64,000 nucleotides of DNA from Pyrocephalus nanus (Eukaryota > Chordata > Aves > Passeriformes > Tyrannidae): NCBI GenBank assembly GCA_038380795.1, contig CM076269.1, forward strand, positions 496,001 to 560,000, written 5' to 3'. Below the pieces are notes generated by a model. That model did not search any database, was not told the origin of the DNA, and worked only from the letters and a program-made list of their open reading frames with translations. The first letter of the stretch is position 1. Each line of letters starts with the position of its first letter. The position numbers were made by a program, and so were the translations under genes. This document shows, piece by piece, positions 23,933 to 37,905 of this stretch.

Positions 23933-26900
23933 TAAATGCTCAACAGGTTATCATTTATCTGTCTTCTTTTGTCCTCTGCTATAATTTGTTTTTATTGGAT
24001 AACCTCTGGATTGCTAAGAACATGTGTTCATTTTATTATTTCTCAAAGAAAATGTCTTGGAGTGGAGATTAACACCTTGCTGATACAAAACTGCCACTAT
24101 GCCACTTTTTTATGTGCCTGTGTGATGAACAGCAGAAAGAGATTATCACAGGACAAAATAGTTGGGACAAAGACTAAGCCACGATGTAGTTTGTGCTGGG
24201 TCTCATGGAGAAGGCTCATCTGGTGAATAAAGGCTTGCCAGATTGTTCTCAAATTACCTGGGTTAATCTTTAGCTTAGAATAACTCACTAGTTTGAATTG
24301 AAGAATGCAATGTACATAAAGTCCTTGTTCTTCTTTCTCTGGATGCTGCTGGTTTAGCATAAATGCAGTCAAAATATCTGCTCAGCCTTTATATAACTTG
24401 ATGTCCAGAGGTACACAGAAGTCAGAAAAAATTATGAGGAATATTAATTTGTATGACTCATTCATAAAATACATATTTTGTGATGCTTTTAATGAAGCAG
24501 TTACCAGAAAAGTAGCAGGAACAAATATTTATGTCTCCTGATGAAGATCTTTTTTCCTCTTATTACAGTCACCTGCAGTTCATACACTGTTATCATTAAG
24601 TGCCCAGAAACAAAACATGTCCAGAACAACAACAATACATTCTTTATTTGTGAAATGAGTCACAGTGCTCCTATCCTGCTTCCCACAGATCAGAGCTTTA
24701 ATAGGGATATAAATAAGAAACTTAACATATGTGACCTCCTGACCGCTGAGTGTTAAATTCCAGGGACTGTATTGCTCCAGCACTTATTGCTTTTATTTGA
24801 ATGTGTGTTCATCATAGCCCTGTCGGAAGTGGCGTGATTTACCATTTATATTGGGTTCTGATATGAATTACATTCACATTCAGGCAGAGGAAGATTGTGG
24901 AGGAGCAGTTCTTGCTAAGGATGTTGAAAGCAGTTTCCACTTAACCTTCAAATGTGGTGCAAATGACACAATTGTATTTAGTTAAAGTTTTATCTTTGGG
25001 AAACATCTGCTTCTGTACAAAAACTTTACTTTTTTTTCTATTCAATGTAATAGTTTTTGTTAACATTTGGATCTTGAAATGTAGAATTCCACAAATGCCT
25101 TGCCATTGTGACTTGATTAATGAAGTCTGCCAATACAAGTATTGTTTATTCTGTGCAAAAAGCCTTGAAATAGACCCACAGAAGTGCTGGGATGCAGATC
25201 CACGTAAGGGCCTGCAGATTGAAAATGTTCTGAGATTTGGTATAAAATTTTATTATTAGCTTGATAATATCTGTGTTTGAAATATAGGCAAGCACTGTCA
25301 TGAGTAGAGTTTGTTCTCCATTATTTTTAAATAGTGTTTTTATCTAATTAAAACATTTCTAATAGAATGAACCAGTAGTATAAATTTCTGTTTCAAACCT
25401 ATAGTCAAGGTATACTAAGAATCCTTTAGGAGAAATAATCACCTGAGGCCTCCAGTTCAGTTCCACCCTGCTGTGAGTCCCAGCTATGCAGAGAACTTTA
25501 TTGTGCTTTATGAGCTATTTCTTCAGCCTGTAGATTTTGGTGTTTCATCCAGAGTTTCTCCATACACAAAAACCCCTTTCACATTTCACAAGCTTTTCCC
25601 ATGTTGACACGATTGCTCTGATCATCACAAAACCTGGTGGCTGTAACGCTTTTCAGAGTACAGTTCAACATCTCCATTCAATAATTACTAACAAAAAAGC
25701 TTAGAACCAGCGGAAAGATTGATTTAGTGCAGTAGATATCTGTCAGTCAGTTCACTTTCTGCTCTTAGAGAGTCGTGAAATCGTGTTTGGGACGTGCTTG
25801 TTTGCAGTGTGTTAAACAGTGCTCCGGAAAACCTAACGACATGAACCAGACCCATGAACCCTACGAGTGGGAGAGAACCCAAGGGAAGTTAACACAGTGG
25901 TATAAACTGACTGAAAAGGGAGCATCAGGCACTGCTGCCAGCTGGGAGAGATTTCAAGTGCAGAGGATGAAGGATTTGCTATTAAGTCTGCTTGCAAAAT
26001 GAAAGCTTACATTAGGGCCTGTGATTTGGAATCAAAATCGTGAGGCTCAAAGTCTGCTGAACAGATGGCTTTGAATTCTTCTAATAATTGTGCCTGAGGT
26101 ATAGAAAATGTATTCAGGAAGGCTACACTCCAAGAACAGTTAGCATTACGTGAAATGGCTTATCAGCAAGTATCTTAAGTGTTCGTAGAACTTCGGGGAA
26201 AGGAGGTATTGAGGTTTTAGGGTTTTTTAATTTCTGAAAAATCTGTTGGACAAAGTATGTGATTGTGCTCTCTGAAAATAAATAGAGCAAGAGACAGCAA
26301 TTTTTATAATATTTTTATAGTGTTGGGAAGAAATCCCCACAAGGAGCAAGTCAACTTAGCGAGGCTGGGAATGAATTCTTTAAAATTCATATTTACTAGT
26401 TCTATTTTGTCCATCTATGCTGTTTTACATACTGTTTTACAGCTGCTTTGTCTATTATTGGTTATGAGGTGTTCATGAGCAGCTGACATTAGAAAAAAAC
26501 GGGTAGAAGTACACTTGAGCACGTTTCCATCCTCCCCTTTTGAGAGATTATAAGAGATCATTAACAGTGACTGCTTGTTTTCCTTGAAGATTCTCCAGTG
26601 GATGATTTTGAAAATTTCTATCCTGTTGTTGCTATACTAGAGAGAAAGAAATGCAAAAAGGCTTCTGTGTTTCCAAGTAATAGCATTGGCAGCTATTACC
26701 CTTTCCAGCCTCTTCTCGGAACAGAAGTGTTCCAAACATTTTACTGGGGTATCACTTTCCTGATAAACACCCGCACTGGTGTCACCTGCAAACTGTCACA
26801 GGCACCTCCAGCAGGGAGGGCTGGGCTGAGGGGACAGGGGCTGCTCCCCAGCTCTGCTCTCTCCTCTGTCCAGGGAAATTACTGGTGCAGCTGGTTCTGT

Positions 26901-28538
26901 GCTCCATGGTCAGTGTGGGTCTCTTGTACAGGCATTAATTCTGGCACAGAAACTTTCATTAGGGTTTGATTTCAGTGAAAGGCTGAGGCAGAGCCTGGAT
27001 TTGTGGAACTAAAGGCAAGGATGGATTCAGCAGGGGCTGCTGACTTGGAAATGCATAGTTTATCAAAAGCCTAAGGCAGTGTATTTCCAGACTGGCTGTG
27101 CAGCTCAGCGTGGGAGATGGAAAGAGCCTGAGGATTCAGAACTGAGGGTGGCTTTGACAGCCTAGAGTGAGGGACAATCGTAATTAGCCACTAAATGTTG
27201 TTACTCAAAATTGCAATGGACAAGTGAAAACAGGCAGAACTGTAAAAAAACCCCAGTAATTTAAATGCTGGTGGACCATTACCCTTAGAAGTTTAGAGAC
27301 AGCAATCTGTTTTTGAAAAAGGGACACGGTAAAGAGAATGGCACCTGTCTCAGATGCTGGAGGAGCAAAGCACACGTGGAAGGCAATTGAAGGCACCTCT
27401 GAAATGGGCCCAGAGGAGCTGACTCCTGACCTGGGGTGGTTGGAACTCACAGCAATGCCCAGGGAGTGCTCTGTGTGACAGATGATTGGAGTTTTCACTG
27501 AGTGAGTGTCTGAGCAGCGTTTATGCTGACTCCCTGATATTTCACTGCCAAGAGGTCAACTGCTGTATTTGAGCACAGATGAGAGTCACTTGAAGATGAA
27601 TCTGGGTCTGGACACCTTGCAGAGAGCAGCACTTAAGGACTGTGTTAGTAGTAGAACTGATTTTTTTTTTAAATTTTTTATTTTTTTCCTCTGGATATTG
27701 GGTGGATAGCTGTGATTGAAACTGCCACAGAATTGGACATCATTGATGTCTGAGTAGAACCAATCCTGCCTGAAAATCAGAGCATGAATCAGTGATTTCT
27801 AGACTCTTGACAAAGGGTGTGATAATGACCAGACTGGGTAGCAACCATCAGCTTCTTACTTGCTAGGATTCCAATCCACAAATGTTACCCAGGGGCTGAT
27901 GACTGAATAAAATCAATACTTTTAAGTCTGAGAGAGGCTGAAATTCAGCAGTGCTAGTGCTGTGAAGGCACAGCATCCTGAAAGCCCAGAAAGTGTTTGG
28001 CTAGCAGAGAACAAAATCATGAACTCGTGGAATGCAGAGGGTATTCTAACTGACTGTAAGGAACTCACGTGTCTGACACTGGGGATTACTGCAACAATTA
28101 ATGGACTGTGGAAGTTTGGGGAGAGCACAGGGAGCGTGGCCATTTCTGTCAGCTGCTGCCTAAGCCATCCCACACAGCTGTGCCCAGAGCAGGAATGCTG
28201 TGTGCTCCCAGGATGGGGACACATCCTGTTTTATCCAGGGACCACTTAACTGTTCACTGAAATCAGGGATCAAACCAAACCCCTGCGTTTCATTGCAGGG
28301 TCAGATATTTGTCTCGGTAATTTGAGGATGTTTTGGCCATGCACACAAGCCTGGGCCAGATTCAAATGTGGGAATAAATTTGAGATACATCAGTACCAGG
28401 GATTTGGGGTTCAGCTCTGTTCCTGTGCATTTGCATTGTTACTGAGATCCCCCGAATTTTCTGCTCCACTTTCTCAAGTGAAAAATGGACATGCTAGTGA
28501 TTATTTCTTTTCCCAATCTTTTGTTCTTTGTTCTTTTT

Positions 28539-28580
28539 TGGTTTGTTGGTTGGTTGGTGTTGGTTGGTTGGTTTTGGTTG
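28539..28580 (+). repeat. (TTGG)n microsatellite
   Basis: Imperfect tandem TTGG units with occasional TTTG and TGTTGG variants, flanked by T-rich sequence. Confidence 0.85.
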
Positions 28581-30039
28581 CATGCTCTTTTTTCTGGTTT
28601 TAGTTTGATTTTTGTGGGGGCTATATTTATTTTGCTCAAAACACACCGAGTGACATAAGGCAGTAAACAGTAAAGCACTTGCTGTCAAAAACCAAAAAGG
28701 TTGCATGAACTGTGAATGGAAACTGCTAAAATCTTCTTTTGACTTCTCCTTTCTGGTTCTACCACAAAGGATTTCTTAGGGAGGTATGTTTCCTAACATG
28801 GTAATTAAGATTCATATGACTAAGATGACTTAAAATTCAGTAGAATGCTCATATAACCCTCTAGCAATCCCCAAATTCTGGGTTATTAGTCTGAAACTGG
28901 CAAGGAGAAAACAGTAGAGAGAAAACTGGGGCAGTTATGTTTAATATTAATGCAAAAAGACACAGAAAAACTATAGTGAAAAATAAAAATAAATTTTCCT
29001 ATGCAGTGGAAGTACCTCAGGCAAAAAAAGTTATCATAATACACATTGAACTTAACTGAAATACAGATATAAACTTAAACATATTCCCCTGGTTTTAATG
29101 GTATAAGATATTCACTGCAGTCAGTAAATTAGGCAGTGACTGAAGAAATAGTGGGTTGTGAAATTTATTTTATAGTATTTCTATTTAACTACAGAAAAAG
29201 AGTTCTCTTTTTCTCTTCTGCTGGGTTAAAATATCTAATAAATGTCCACCGAGAATAATTTGTATTTACAATTGAATGATAAGACAGATGGCTTCAACAA
29301 ATTAGCTTCTGATAAAAGTAGTGTTTTAATTATCTTGCTTTTTTGTTACTTCTAAACAGAAAAGTATAAGAAAAACATTTCAGTGCTTCCAGTCCAAAAT
29401 CAGCTGCAACTCTGAGCATTATAGTGATCACAATTCCTTGCTTACAGATCTTATACAGAAAAATAATAATAAAATTTAAAAAAATGTATTTATCTGAATT
29501 TTATTTACATTTAAAGGCAGTTGTTGACATTAATAATGTTGGCATCCTGTTCACATCTTTCTTTTTTTACTCCCAACTTTCAGACCTTTGTGAGCATTTC
29601 TGTTGTTCCTGATCATTCCAGTCCTTTATGGAAAGTCAGGTCTTGAATCTTTGAGAAAATAAATACCTTTGTCAGAAAAAGACTTTCAGTGCTTTTACAG
29701 GTGAACTGGGGATTTTGGTTGCTTGGTTGTTTCTGCTGATTTCTTTTTCTTCCCTTTGATGTCCCATGTTTTTGACATTTTTCTAGTTAGCATCTGGTCC
29801 TTGTGAGAAACAGAGTCTTTAGTATTTTAAAAGTTTGTGCTATGTAATTATCCTAAAATCATGCAAAGTAAGAAAATACTTCTGAGGAAGAAGTGGAAGT
29901 GTTTGGTGGAAGCTGTGTAGTTTTGTGTGCTTAGCAGGAATTACTCTCTGAATTCAGTTTAGGATTTTGCAGTTTATGAATTGCAGTAAGAACTGCTTTA
30001 AAGAAGTCTGACAAAAACCCTCTCTGCTCTTCCTCTCAG

Positions 30040-30223
30040 TGCTGGGACAGGAATCAGCGTGCCTGGATATTGGCCACACAATTCTTCCTTGCTGTATTTG
30101 GAAATTCTGGGTTTTGTGTTCTCTCCCCTCACCCACCCTCTGGGCTGCACTCACATCAAAGGTGGCTGGAAAATTCTGTTCAGCATTTCCTGGGGATTTG
30201 ATGAGCAGGACTCTGAACCTGGG
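30040..30223 (+). other. Best candidate exon (184 bp), unassigned
   Basis: The acceptor is the best I found: CCCTCTCTGCTCTTCCTCTCAG ends at 30039, with a consensus-like branch sequence CTGAC about 27 nt upstream (near 30008). The donor GGG/GTAAGA starts at 30224. One frame is open through the whole interval (one leading base, 61 codons, phase 2 in and 0 out). A second frame is also open up to a stop that overlaps the donor. The translation contains a potential N-glycosylation NSS triplet and hydrophobic segments but matches no family I recognise. It may be a non-coding RNA exon or a cryptic splice pair. Confidence 0.25.
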
Positions 30224-30346
30224 GTAAGAGCTGGGCACGGGGGGCTCGGTGCTGAAGAGATGCACATGGCAAGGGCTTTGAATCAAGTCAGAACTCTGAG
30301 GAAATGATCTGCAGCCCTCTGCTTGAGCACATGGTTAGGTGAGATT

Positions 30347-30361
30347 AAAAAAAAAAAAAAA
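30347..30361. repeat. A15 homopolymer tract
   Basis: Fifteen consecutive A. It lies about 120 bp after the candidate exon at 30040-30223. No retroposon body was recognised. Confidence 0.8.
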
Positions 30362-31194
30362 GGGAAAAGCAAATTGAAAGACTTTATTAGACCTGAAAGT
30401 GGGAAGCAGATGTAAAGTTTAAGGTAGTAAGGCTTAAATTCTCATGTAACTCTTCAGAACCAGACATGTAATAAGGCAGTCATCTTTGAAAATAAAATTA
30501 TGATTTCACTGTTGCCACAAAATCAATATCCTAGCCTAAAACACCAAAGCCACAGTAAAGAAAATGAAAAGAAATAACTAAAATCTCTTCTTGAGGTCAG
30601 CCTGTCAAAGAAACTTGTGCTCCAGTGTGATTTTATGTTGTTCAGTGGCTTACTGAACAATAGGTTTCTTTTATCTTTTGGAGTCCACAACAGGTCCCAA
30701 GAGAAATAAGGCCCTGAAAGCACGAAGTCCCTGCCACCAAAGAAAAGCACATGTCACCAAAGAAAAGTAAAATGAACTCTTAACAATGGGTTAAATTTTT
30801 TCTTCTTTCTCCTAATTTAAGAAGATGAAACTATGGTAACCTCTTCAACTCTGTTCTGTCCCTTTTTAAAAAGAGAAGGAGAAGTTTTGGTTTCCAGTGT
30901 GTCAGTGCCTTGTCTTTCAGAAGAGAAGCATTTTGAGCAGGAGATCCTCGTTGTCATCTCCTACCCTTGGTGGGGAGAGGAGGAGCGTTCTTTGGGAAGG
31001 ATGGGGTTATGAGCACTCACTCCTGCTCTGGGAGTCCTTTGCCAGAGGTTCATGCTGGTGTGGCTGCCAGAGATGGTCCTTGGTGCCATCAGAAATGTGA
31101 AGGTTTTATTTAGAAGGGGGATGGTCGCCCTGGGTCAGTGCCCGTGTGCTGGGTGTACAAAACCTTAGAGGGCTCTTTAGAGCAGGGCTTTAAA

Positions 31195-31960
31195 TAGTCT
31201 CCTCATAAAAATAATTTTATAGTAGGTAATTCGGGAGAAATCTGAATTGTAATTTTAGGACTAATTTAGCTATCAAGGATTGATTGCACTTAATTACTTA
31301 GTGGCTTAACATAGGCTCCCAGAGATGTAGGAAGCAGCTATTACAGTACTGCTATTGTATATCTTCCTAAAAGTGTGGGATTTGATTTCCACATTCTCCT
31401 TTCAGTTGCACCAGAGAAATAGTTTGAGTAAAAACTCTGAAACAAACAAAAATTCCCTCTCTCAGCCCCTCCCTTTTCACTCCCAGCACATCAGGAGTGG
31501 TCCCTCAGGATGCCCACACTGAGCAGTGGTGCTGCCCTTGTGTGGTTGGCTAACTCAGCTGGAGAGGAGCAGCACGCTGATGCCGCTGTGCCACTGACAG
31601 CAGAGCTGCTTTGGCAGTGCACTGTGCTTGCAGCTGCTCATTGCCAGGATTGCAGTTTGTCAAACACTTCCAAACTGGGAATGCTGCAAACACTTCCTGG
31701 CGATTCTGTGCTGGGTGTGGAGCCCGGTAATGAGTGCGGGTTAATGAATTGTCAGTAATCTTGCAGGGATGCCATCAGCAATTGTCTAGAGGTGCGATAG
31801 TGATAGTCCTGACTGCGCTTGGTTAAAAGGTGCAGGACACTCTTCTGTTCCACATTCCTAAATTAAAAGGAAGTTTACAATCCTGTATATTTAAAGGCCT
31901 CCCCTGAAGTCTGCTAATGCCAGTAAAAGTCCTGCTGATTTCAGTGATAGGTGAGTTACT
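31195..31960. promoter_or_regulatory. Candidate conserved non-coding region
   Basis: The first part (31195-31320) is AT-rich with repeated homeodomain-type cores: GTAATTC, TAATTTTAGG, CTAATTTAG, CTTAATTACTTAG. The last part (31740-31960) is non-repetitive and holds an E-box-free block with GCAATTGTC and an adjacent TTTCAG and TAG/GTGAGT pair. A GC-richer segment lies between. Cross-species alignment is the only real test. Confidence 0.2.
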
Positions 31961-32689
31961 GGCTTGTATTTCATCTGTAGTTTTGGCTCAAGAAAAGGAG
32001 TTGCAAGCTTTAGCAAGTATTGGAAAAATGCAATTTGATTAGAAGCCAGACATTTCTTGCTAGTGGTACAGTGTATAAAAAGGCAAAGTTAGCTTTGGGA
32101 TATCATGAAGATAGCTTTCCCTAATCAAGATAGGGGACGTTGTGATTTATGGCACCCAGTGCATTAGAACAATAGGTAGATGAATAGAAAAGAAATCTAC
32201 TTTAGAACAAGCATAGAAATTCCCATGTGCTAGCAGTTCATGGAAACACCTATTTTCTGAGTAAATGTGAGGTGAGGAGGAGGAGCATATCTTGTGTTAT
32301 TTCTTTCTGGTTGTGAATTTGTCCTGGGGTAGAGGAGCAGTTCATGGTGGCTGCCATCCATGGTTAGGGCTGACCAAGGTACAGACCCTGCACTGTCTTC
32401 CCCAGCAGATGAATGGCAGAGGGGACAGGCACAGGATGGAACAGGAGCAGTTTCACATAACACCTGACAAAAGGAGAAACACCCCACGTCACTCTTTAAG
32501 ATCTAAGAAGGAACAGAAAGAGCTTTAAAAAGGCAATAATAGTGGAGAGGTGATTTGACAAGTCACAGTTAGAACCACAAAGATCTTTCCTCTACCATTT
32601 GAGGAAATGAAGCCTGATTTGGTACTCCTGCAGCACCATGCCTGCACCCTCGATGAAAGCAGTGCCCCTGAGAGCAGGCAGTGTAATCT

Positions 32690-33230
32690 GCATTTTATTT
32701 CACTCAGGAGCAAAATAACAAGTTACTCAGGCCTGCGGCACTCATGAGGGATATGGGCCGTGTAATATCCTCTCCATTGAGTTTCCTATTATTAAGTTTG
32801 AAATAAAGAGTTCAAAATTAACTGTGACAATGATTTTATCTAGTGTTGGCATCACCATTAGCTTCTGCAGTTTACTGCTAATAAAACTTTAAATTTGCTA
32901 TTACTTGTAATAACCTTTTTGCCACCTTAGCTGTAGAAATTAGACAAAGAACCCAGCCAAAACGTGGCTAATGACATTTTCGAGTTGCATGGAAGAACTC
33001 ACTAGAAATAGTGGCTGTTATTTATGAAGTGTTAATACAATCAAATACAATATTTTGGATTTCAGCTGATTAATTGGAAGCACATGCTTTTTTAACAGGC
33101 ATCAGCGTGTCATGGTTCACATGTTTAGCTGACCAGCTTAACATGCAGTGTGTCAAACAGATCAGCATTCTCTCTGCAGCTGTCAGGCTGTTCTGAAAAA
33201 CAGACACCTGAGTACAGGGAATTTCCTATT
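32690..33230. promoter_or_regulatory. Candidate conserved non-coding region
   Basis: About 540 bp with no simple repeats and many TAAT-type cores: GTAATAACC, GCTAATGAC, CTGATTAATTGG, GCTAATAAAAC, TATTATTAAG. It also has CAGCTG-like E-box sequence near 33060 and AACATGCAG/ACATGTTT elements. The texture resembles a developmental enhancer. This is inference from motif density only, and AT-rich DNA contains such cores by chance. Confidence 0.22.
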
Positions 33231-36200
33231 TAGTACGTACTGCCAAGATCTTCTGCTTAGAATGGATGTTAATGAGGTAAAATCCTGAAATACTTTCAGA
33301 TCCTAAAAGCATCTCCCTAGAACAATTTTGTGAGGTGGGATCTTGATCTTTCCTGTACTGTTATAAATCAAGAACTACTGTACTCAGGTCCTGGTACTTG
33401 TACCATAATGTTTAGTTGTGGGATTGAAATCTGCAGCTCAAATTTGAGTTTATTTTCCCTACAATCTTTGCTTATCCTTTTGAAGTATTTTCTCAGCTAA
33501 TGGTTTTCAGTCTTCCCAGCTGCAATTTGCAGTGATTTCATTGAGGCAAGGATTTCAGCACCTTTAATCTGACATAGCAACAACCAGAAGTACAGATTGT
33601 TAGACACCAATAAAAGCATAAAAGAATTAAGGAATTCATCATACCAATGAAGAGACAGAAACAAAACACTCAAACTGAAATGCAATAAACCATTTAGATC
33701 CCCTTAGCTAGAGTCTTCTGAGAAAGTACACAAATTCTGTGCTGCTGCAGAGTCTGACAGCTCCTAATAGGATGCAGAGGGAACAAGAACTCATGGAACT
33801 CACCATTGATTACTGGTGAATATATATCAGACACCTATTTTCACATAGTTTTCACAGCTTGGAATACTGGCTTTAAGATAAATGCCTATGCTTTTCTTTT
33901 AAGATGTATTTTCCTTTTTAGAAGTGGATGGTCACTCATTCCCTTTTAAAGAATATATCATTGGTAAATGCATATCTGCAGGGTGTGAATCTGAGGTCCC
34001 ATTCAAGTCTTTCCACATACCTGTGACTTGACCTGACTGTAGGACTGCACACTGTTCCAGGGACAGGCACCTTGTCAGGCTGTTACAGTAAGGTAGAAAA
34101 CCCAACAAACAAAAATGAAACAAAGCTCAACAAACATACACACACAAAAGCAATCAAAAGACTGACTGAATAAAGAGCCTAGCAGGTCCTGGCTCTGTGC
34201 CCTGGAGATCTGGATGCTGCCAGCAGGAGAGGAAGCTCTTGGTTTCAGTCACTGCTCCGTGGCAGTTCTGTGTGACTGACAGAGATCTTTTTCCTTTTCT
34301 CCCTCCATCACAGTGTGATGGTTGGGAAACTGCAGGGTGAAATGGGTGTGACTTCCATGAAGGACTGGAATGAGTGCAGCCAGGGTTTTCCAGGGGCCTG
34401 AGCTCTAACTGGACATTTGTTGTCTTGATCATCCAGTGGAATCAGAACATGAGGAAGTAGCAGTTGTTGGGAAGGTGAGAGGAAGAAGCGAGCTCCTGCT
34501 GATGCCTGTAGTTCTGGTTTTGATTATTTCCTCTTCCCCTACTGACTCCTCATCATTTCATAGGAACCAGGCAGAAAGTAACAGACCATGGGAATAGCAA
34601 AAAGAAGTTAATGTAATGAAAACTAAGATTAACACATGAGCATGTGAGTCAGAAAGAACTCAGGTGTCTGTGTGAAAGCTGGTAAAGAGGAAGGAGTGAA
34701 AGAACTGAGGGAGGAAGAGGCAGTACAGGACTGAGAGATTCTTTCACTGCTAATTTGTCTTTTAGTCTATAATTTTACTACCAGGACAGTTTGAGGAATA
34801 AAAAATTATAGCTCCATGATCAAATCATTGTTTTTTTGAAGAAAAAAAAAACCAGTATTTTTTCTGTTTCTGTTTGTCTGTTTGCTGATTCCCCCATCTC
34901 AATATCCCAGTTTGGATTTTATGTATCATGTAAAGCTTTCATTCAAGCAGCTCAAATGACCTCAATTACAGTAGCACCTCTTTGGAGTGCTTGGCCAGCA
35001 AAGAAATTATTTTAATAAGGAGGCACTGCACATCATGCAGATGTGTGGGTTCAGTCCTGTGAGTGGCATTCGTGGTTCTTACTCTGCTGTCTTCGCTTAC
35101 CTTTGAAATCAGTTCTTTACTTTAAATAATTTAACTAACTCGCTTAAAACCATGGATGTGTGGAGACTCAGCATCATTACTTTGGTGCATCATTTGAGAG
35201 GGATCCCAGCGGTGAGGATGGTGAGGAAAGGTAGAATAAATTATCTTACAGGAGGTCATTTCATGCTGCTCCTCTCAGCGTTGCTGCCAAGAAGGCAGTG
35301 CCCCCAGCACTACCAGGAGAGCATGTTGGGGGCAGCTGTTGATACACAGCCTGGGATGATGCTTCAGAATTTTAGAGCAGCACAGAAACACTTTTAAGCA
35401 GTGGCACCAACTCGTAGCCTTGAAGCTCATAGTAATTCTCATAGTAATAATATGTTGAATATATTGTGCATAATTTCTAACTGCTGTTAGGCAATGCACC
35501 TCCCAAACTACCAGGTTCAAAGAACTGCTCAGAATTTCCATCTGGAAATGTTCTAGGTATACTTGCATGTGATGTCTGAGAAGGTACCAAACAGGGGATA
35601 AAATGCTCTGTCCCTGAGTAGCTTTAACATGCAAAGTGTTTTATTCGCTGGCTCTGCTTCCTCCCTACAGGGGGAAAATGTTAGGAGGGGAGAGTTAAAA
35701 TATTAACAATATTTGGTCACCAAAACGATGGGTTTTCAATAGCTTGCTTTTGTGCATATCTTGCTGCTTTAGTGCTTTATTTTTTTGTAGGCGTATCAAA
35801 ATTAAACAGTCCTTTTGGCACTGTTCTCGAAAAGATTGTTCTTAGCTCTGTTCATGTGCTGCACCCACAAGTCAGAGGTATCTCTGGCATGAATCAAATG
35901 CTAAAAATGAAATTTTGGTGTAATTATTCACAGAATTAGGAATAGGCAACACCAACAATTTCCTTAGTTGTTCTGCAACCACAATGAAGCCAGTATATAT
36001 CTCAGTCAAATATTTTCTTTTAATAGAGAGATATTTTTTTGGACCTGGTAAGAAAAGCAGTGGAAATTATATCTCTGCCACCTTTGATCTTTTAGGGTTT
36101 ATTAGATGTTTTCCAGCAATTTTTGCAACGTACATCTTGACCTTTGAAGGCTTTATTTGAATGTAACAGATCAGGCATTGGTCCTGCCTATGTGATTAGA

Positions 36201-36408
36201 TACAGATGTTGTTTATATATTATGCTCTGATATGCTTTGGCCATGATTTCATCACCTTCAGGGCTGTGCCTTCAGAGGTGATACTTTCAGCCAATCACCT
36301 TTTAATTAAAAAAGTAATTTAAATTATCTTATTTCCTTGCACAACTGAAATTCCTGTCCTAAAATTACACTCCCTCTCCCCGTCCCCTCTTGCCCCCTTT
36401 TTAAACAG

Positions 36409-36587
36409 TTTTGTGTTTTGACCAAGTCAGTAAATGTCACCCTAAGGACTGTGCCCAATGCTCTCCTGATCCTCTGCCCTCAGGGATCCGGCTTTCCCTT
36501 CCCGCCTCAGGGTGCTCCCTGCTTGCTGCCTGCTTTTCACCTGGCTTTCCCAGGCCAGGACTGTTATGAACTGTCCCATCTTCTCAG
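36409..36587 (+). other. Candidate exon (179 bp), unassigned
   Basis: A long pyrimidine tract (CTCCCTCTCCCCGTCCCCTC, then CCCCCTTTTT) leads to AAACAG ending at 36408. A donor CAG/GTAGCT starts at 36588. Frame 0 is open through the interval (59 codons plus two bases, phase 0 in and 2 out) and ends in a stop that overlaps the donor. The translation is proline- and leucine-rich, without a recognised domain. The donor is only moderate. Confidence 0.15.
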
Positions 36588-37905
36588 GTAGCTTTTATCC
36601 AGAACAATTGAATTTTTTGGTGTAAGTGGAAAGTGAAGAAATTGTGGAGGAGGAGTGAAAATATGAAGAATCTCCCTTGGGTACGGCATTCCTTTTGTCT
36701 GAGTTAAAGTAGCTGAGGAAGTGTGGCTGTAGAAGCAGTAAACTCCCAGCTAATGACAGAAACAATTGTTTTTAGTGTAACTTAACTGTGTTAATTGATT
36801 TGACAACTTGAGAGAAAGGGGTTTTTGTATGGATGACTGTTAGCTGAAGAGAATTGCTGTGGAGTGGAGACAAACTGCGATTTAGCACCGGTGTGTGGAG
36901 AGAGATCAGTAGGATGTACAGTAAGGAGGCTGTAATGGCCCATAAAACTAATGTCTTTATTGAGTCCATAATTTTTAGTATCCATTAGTTATTGAGTTCC
37001 TGGATTAGCTCTGGAAGGTATTCTGCAAATCCTGCATGGGGTGAAGCTCAGGGATCGCTGGGGAGGTGCCATTTTGTGAGGGCGTTTTCCTGCTGATAGC
37101 TGTATTCTTTCTTTTTATTGATCTTATGAATTTAGTTTGGTACAAAAGATGTGAATTCTTTTTTTTGAATAGTTACCATGTGTGGGAAGAAGAGTGTGGT
37201 GGGCCATAGCCAGTGTCTCAGCTGGATCTGTGATTCCTTTTTGCAGTTTGGTAGGGTTCTGAGTTTCAGTTTCTGTGAACATCTTCTGAGGGTATTGTGT
37301 GGATCTCTGTCTGAGCTGCAGTCAGAGGAATGGGTTTGACTGTTTCTGAGTGCTGGAGACTGCTTAAGCCATCAGAAAAGGGCTAGCTGGGAAAATGTTA
37401 GCTTGTGAAGACTGCAAGGAGCTTACATACAGTCCTCTGCCACTGCAAGCAGGAATTGAGAAAAGTGCCACACTTTGGTACCTTAAACCACAATTTTTCA
37501 TTAATGTTCCTTAGCAGCATCGAGAGAAATTGCACTTTCTCTCTAGTGGAGCTTTTAGTTTGTTCTTAAGGTCCACACAGCAAAAACTGCTGGCAGACCA
37601 ACACACTGAACAGTCCTTTGAGAACTACTGGGAGAAATTGTCCTCAAATGTTTTGTGTTCTGAAAAGTCATCTTTCTGCTCAGGGATGACAGCCAGTCTA
37701 TTGGCTATAAAATATAACTGGCTCCATTACTGCAACAAATCAGGCATCTGGGGTGGGCACAGGAAACACAGGCTTGTATATATAGTCTGAGCTCTTGGAG
37801 TAATTCTGCTTCTTAAAAGCATTTAAGGGAGACTGGGTTGCTGTCACAATAAGAAATGTTATTCTTCTGGTTAGTGACATCCACAGATTATCTTATCTTT
37901 TTATT

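Noticed and set aside
26598..26969. 123-codon plus-strand frame as an exon
   Set aside because: No donor fits within it, the right half is ordinary GC-richer sequence, and the translation is unrecognised.
31945..31950. A true 6-nt coding microexon
   Set aside because: TGATAG would put a stop in frame 0, so coding use is unlikely. Kept only as a possible recursive-splice arrangement.
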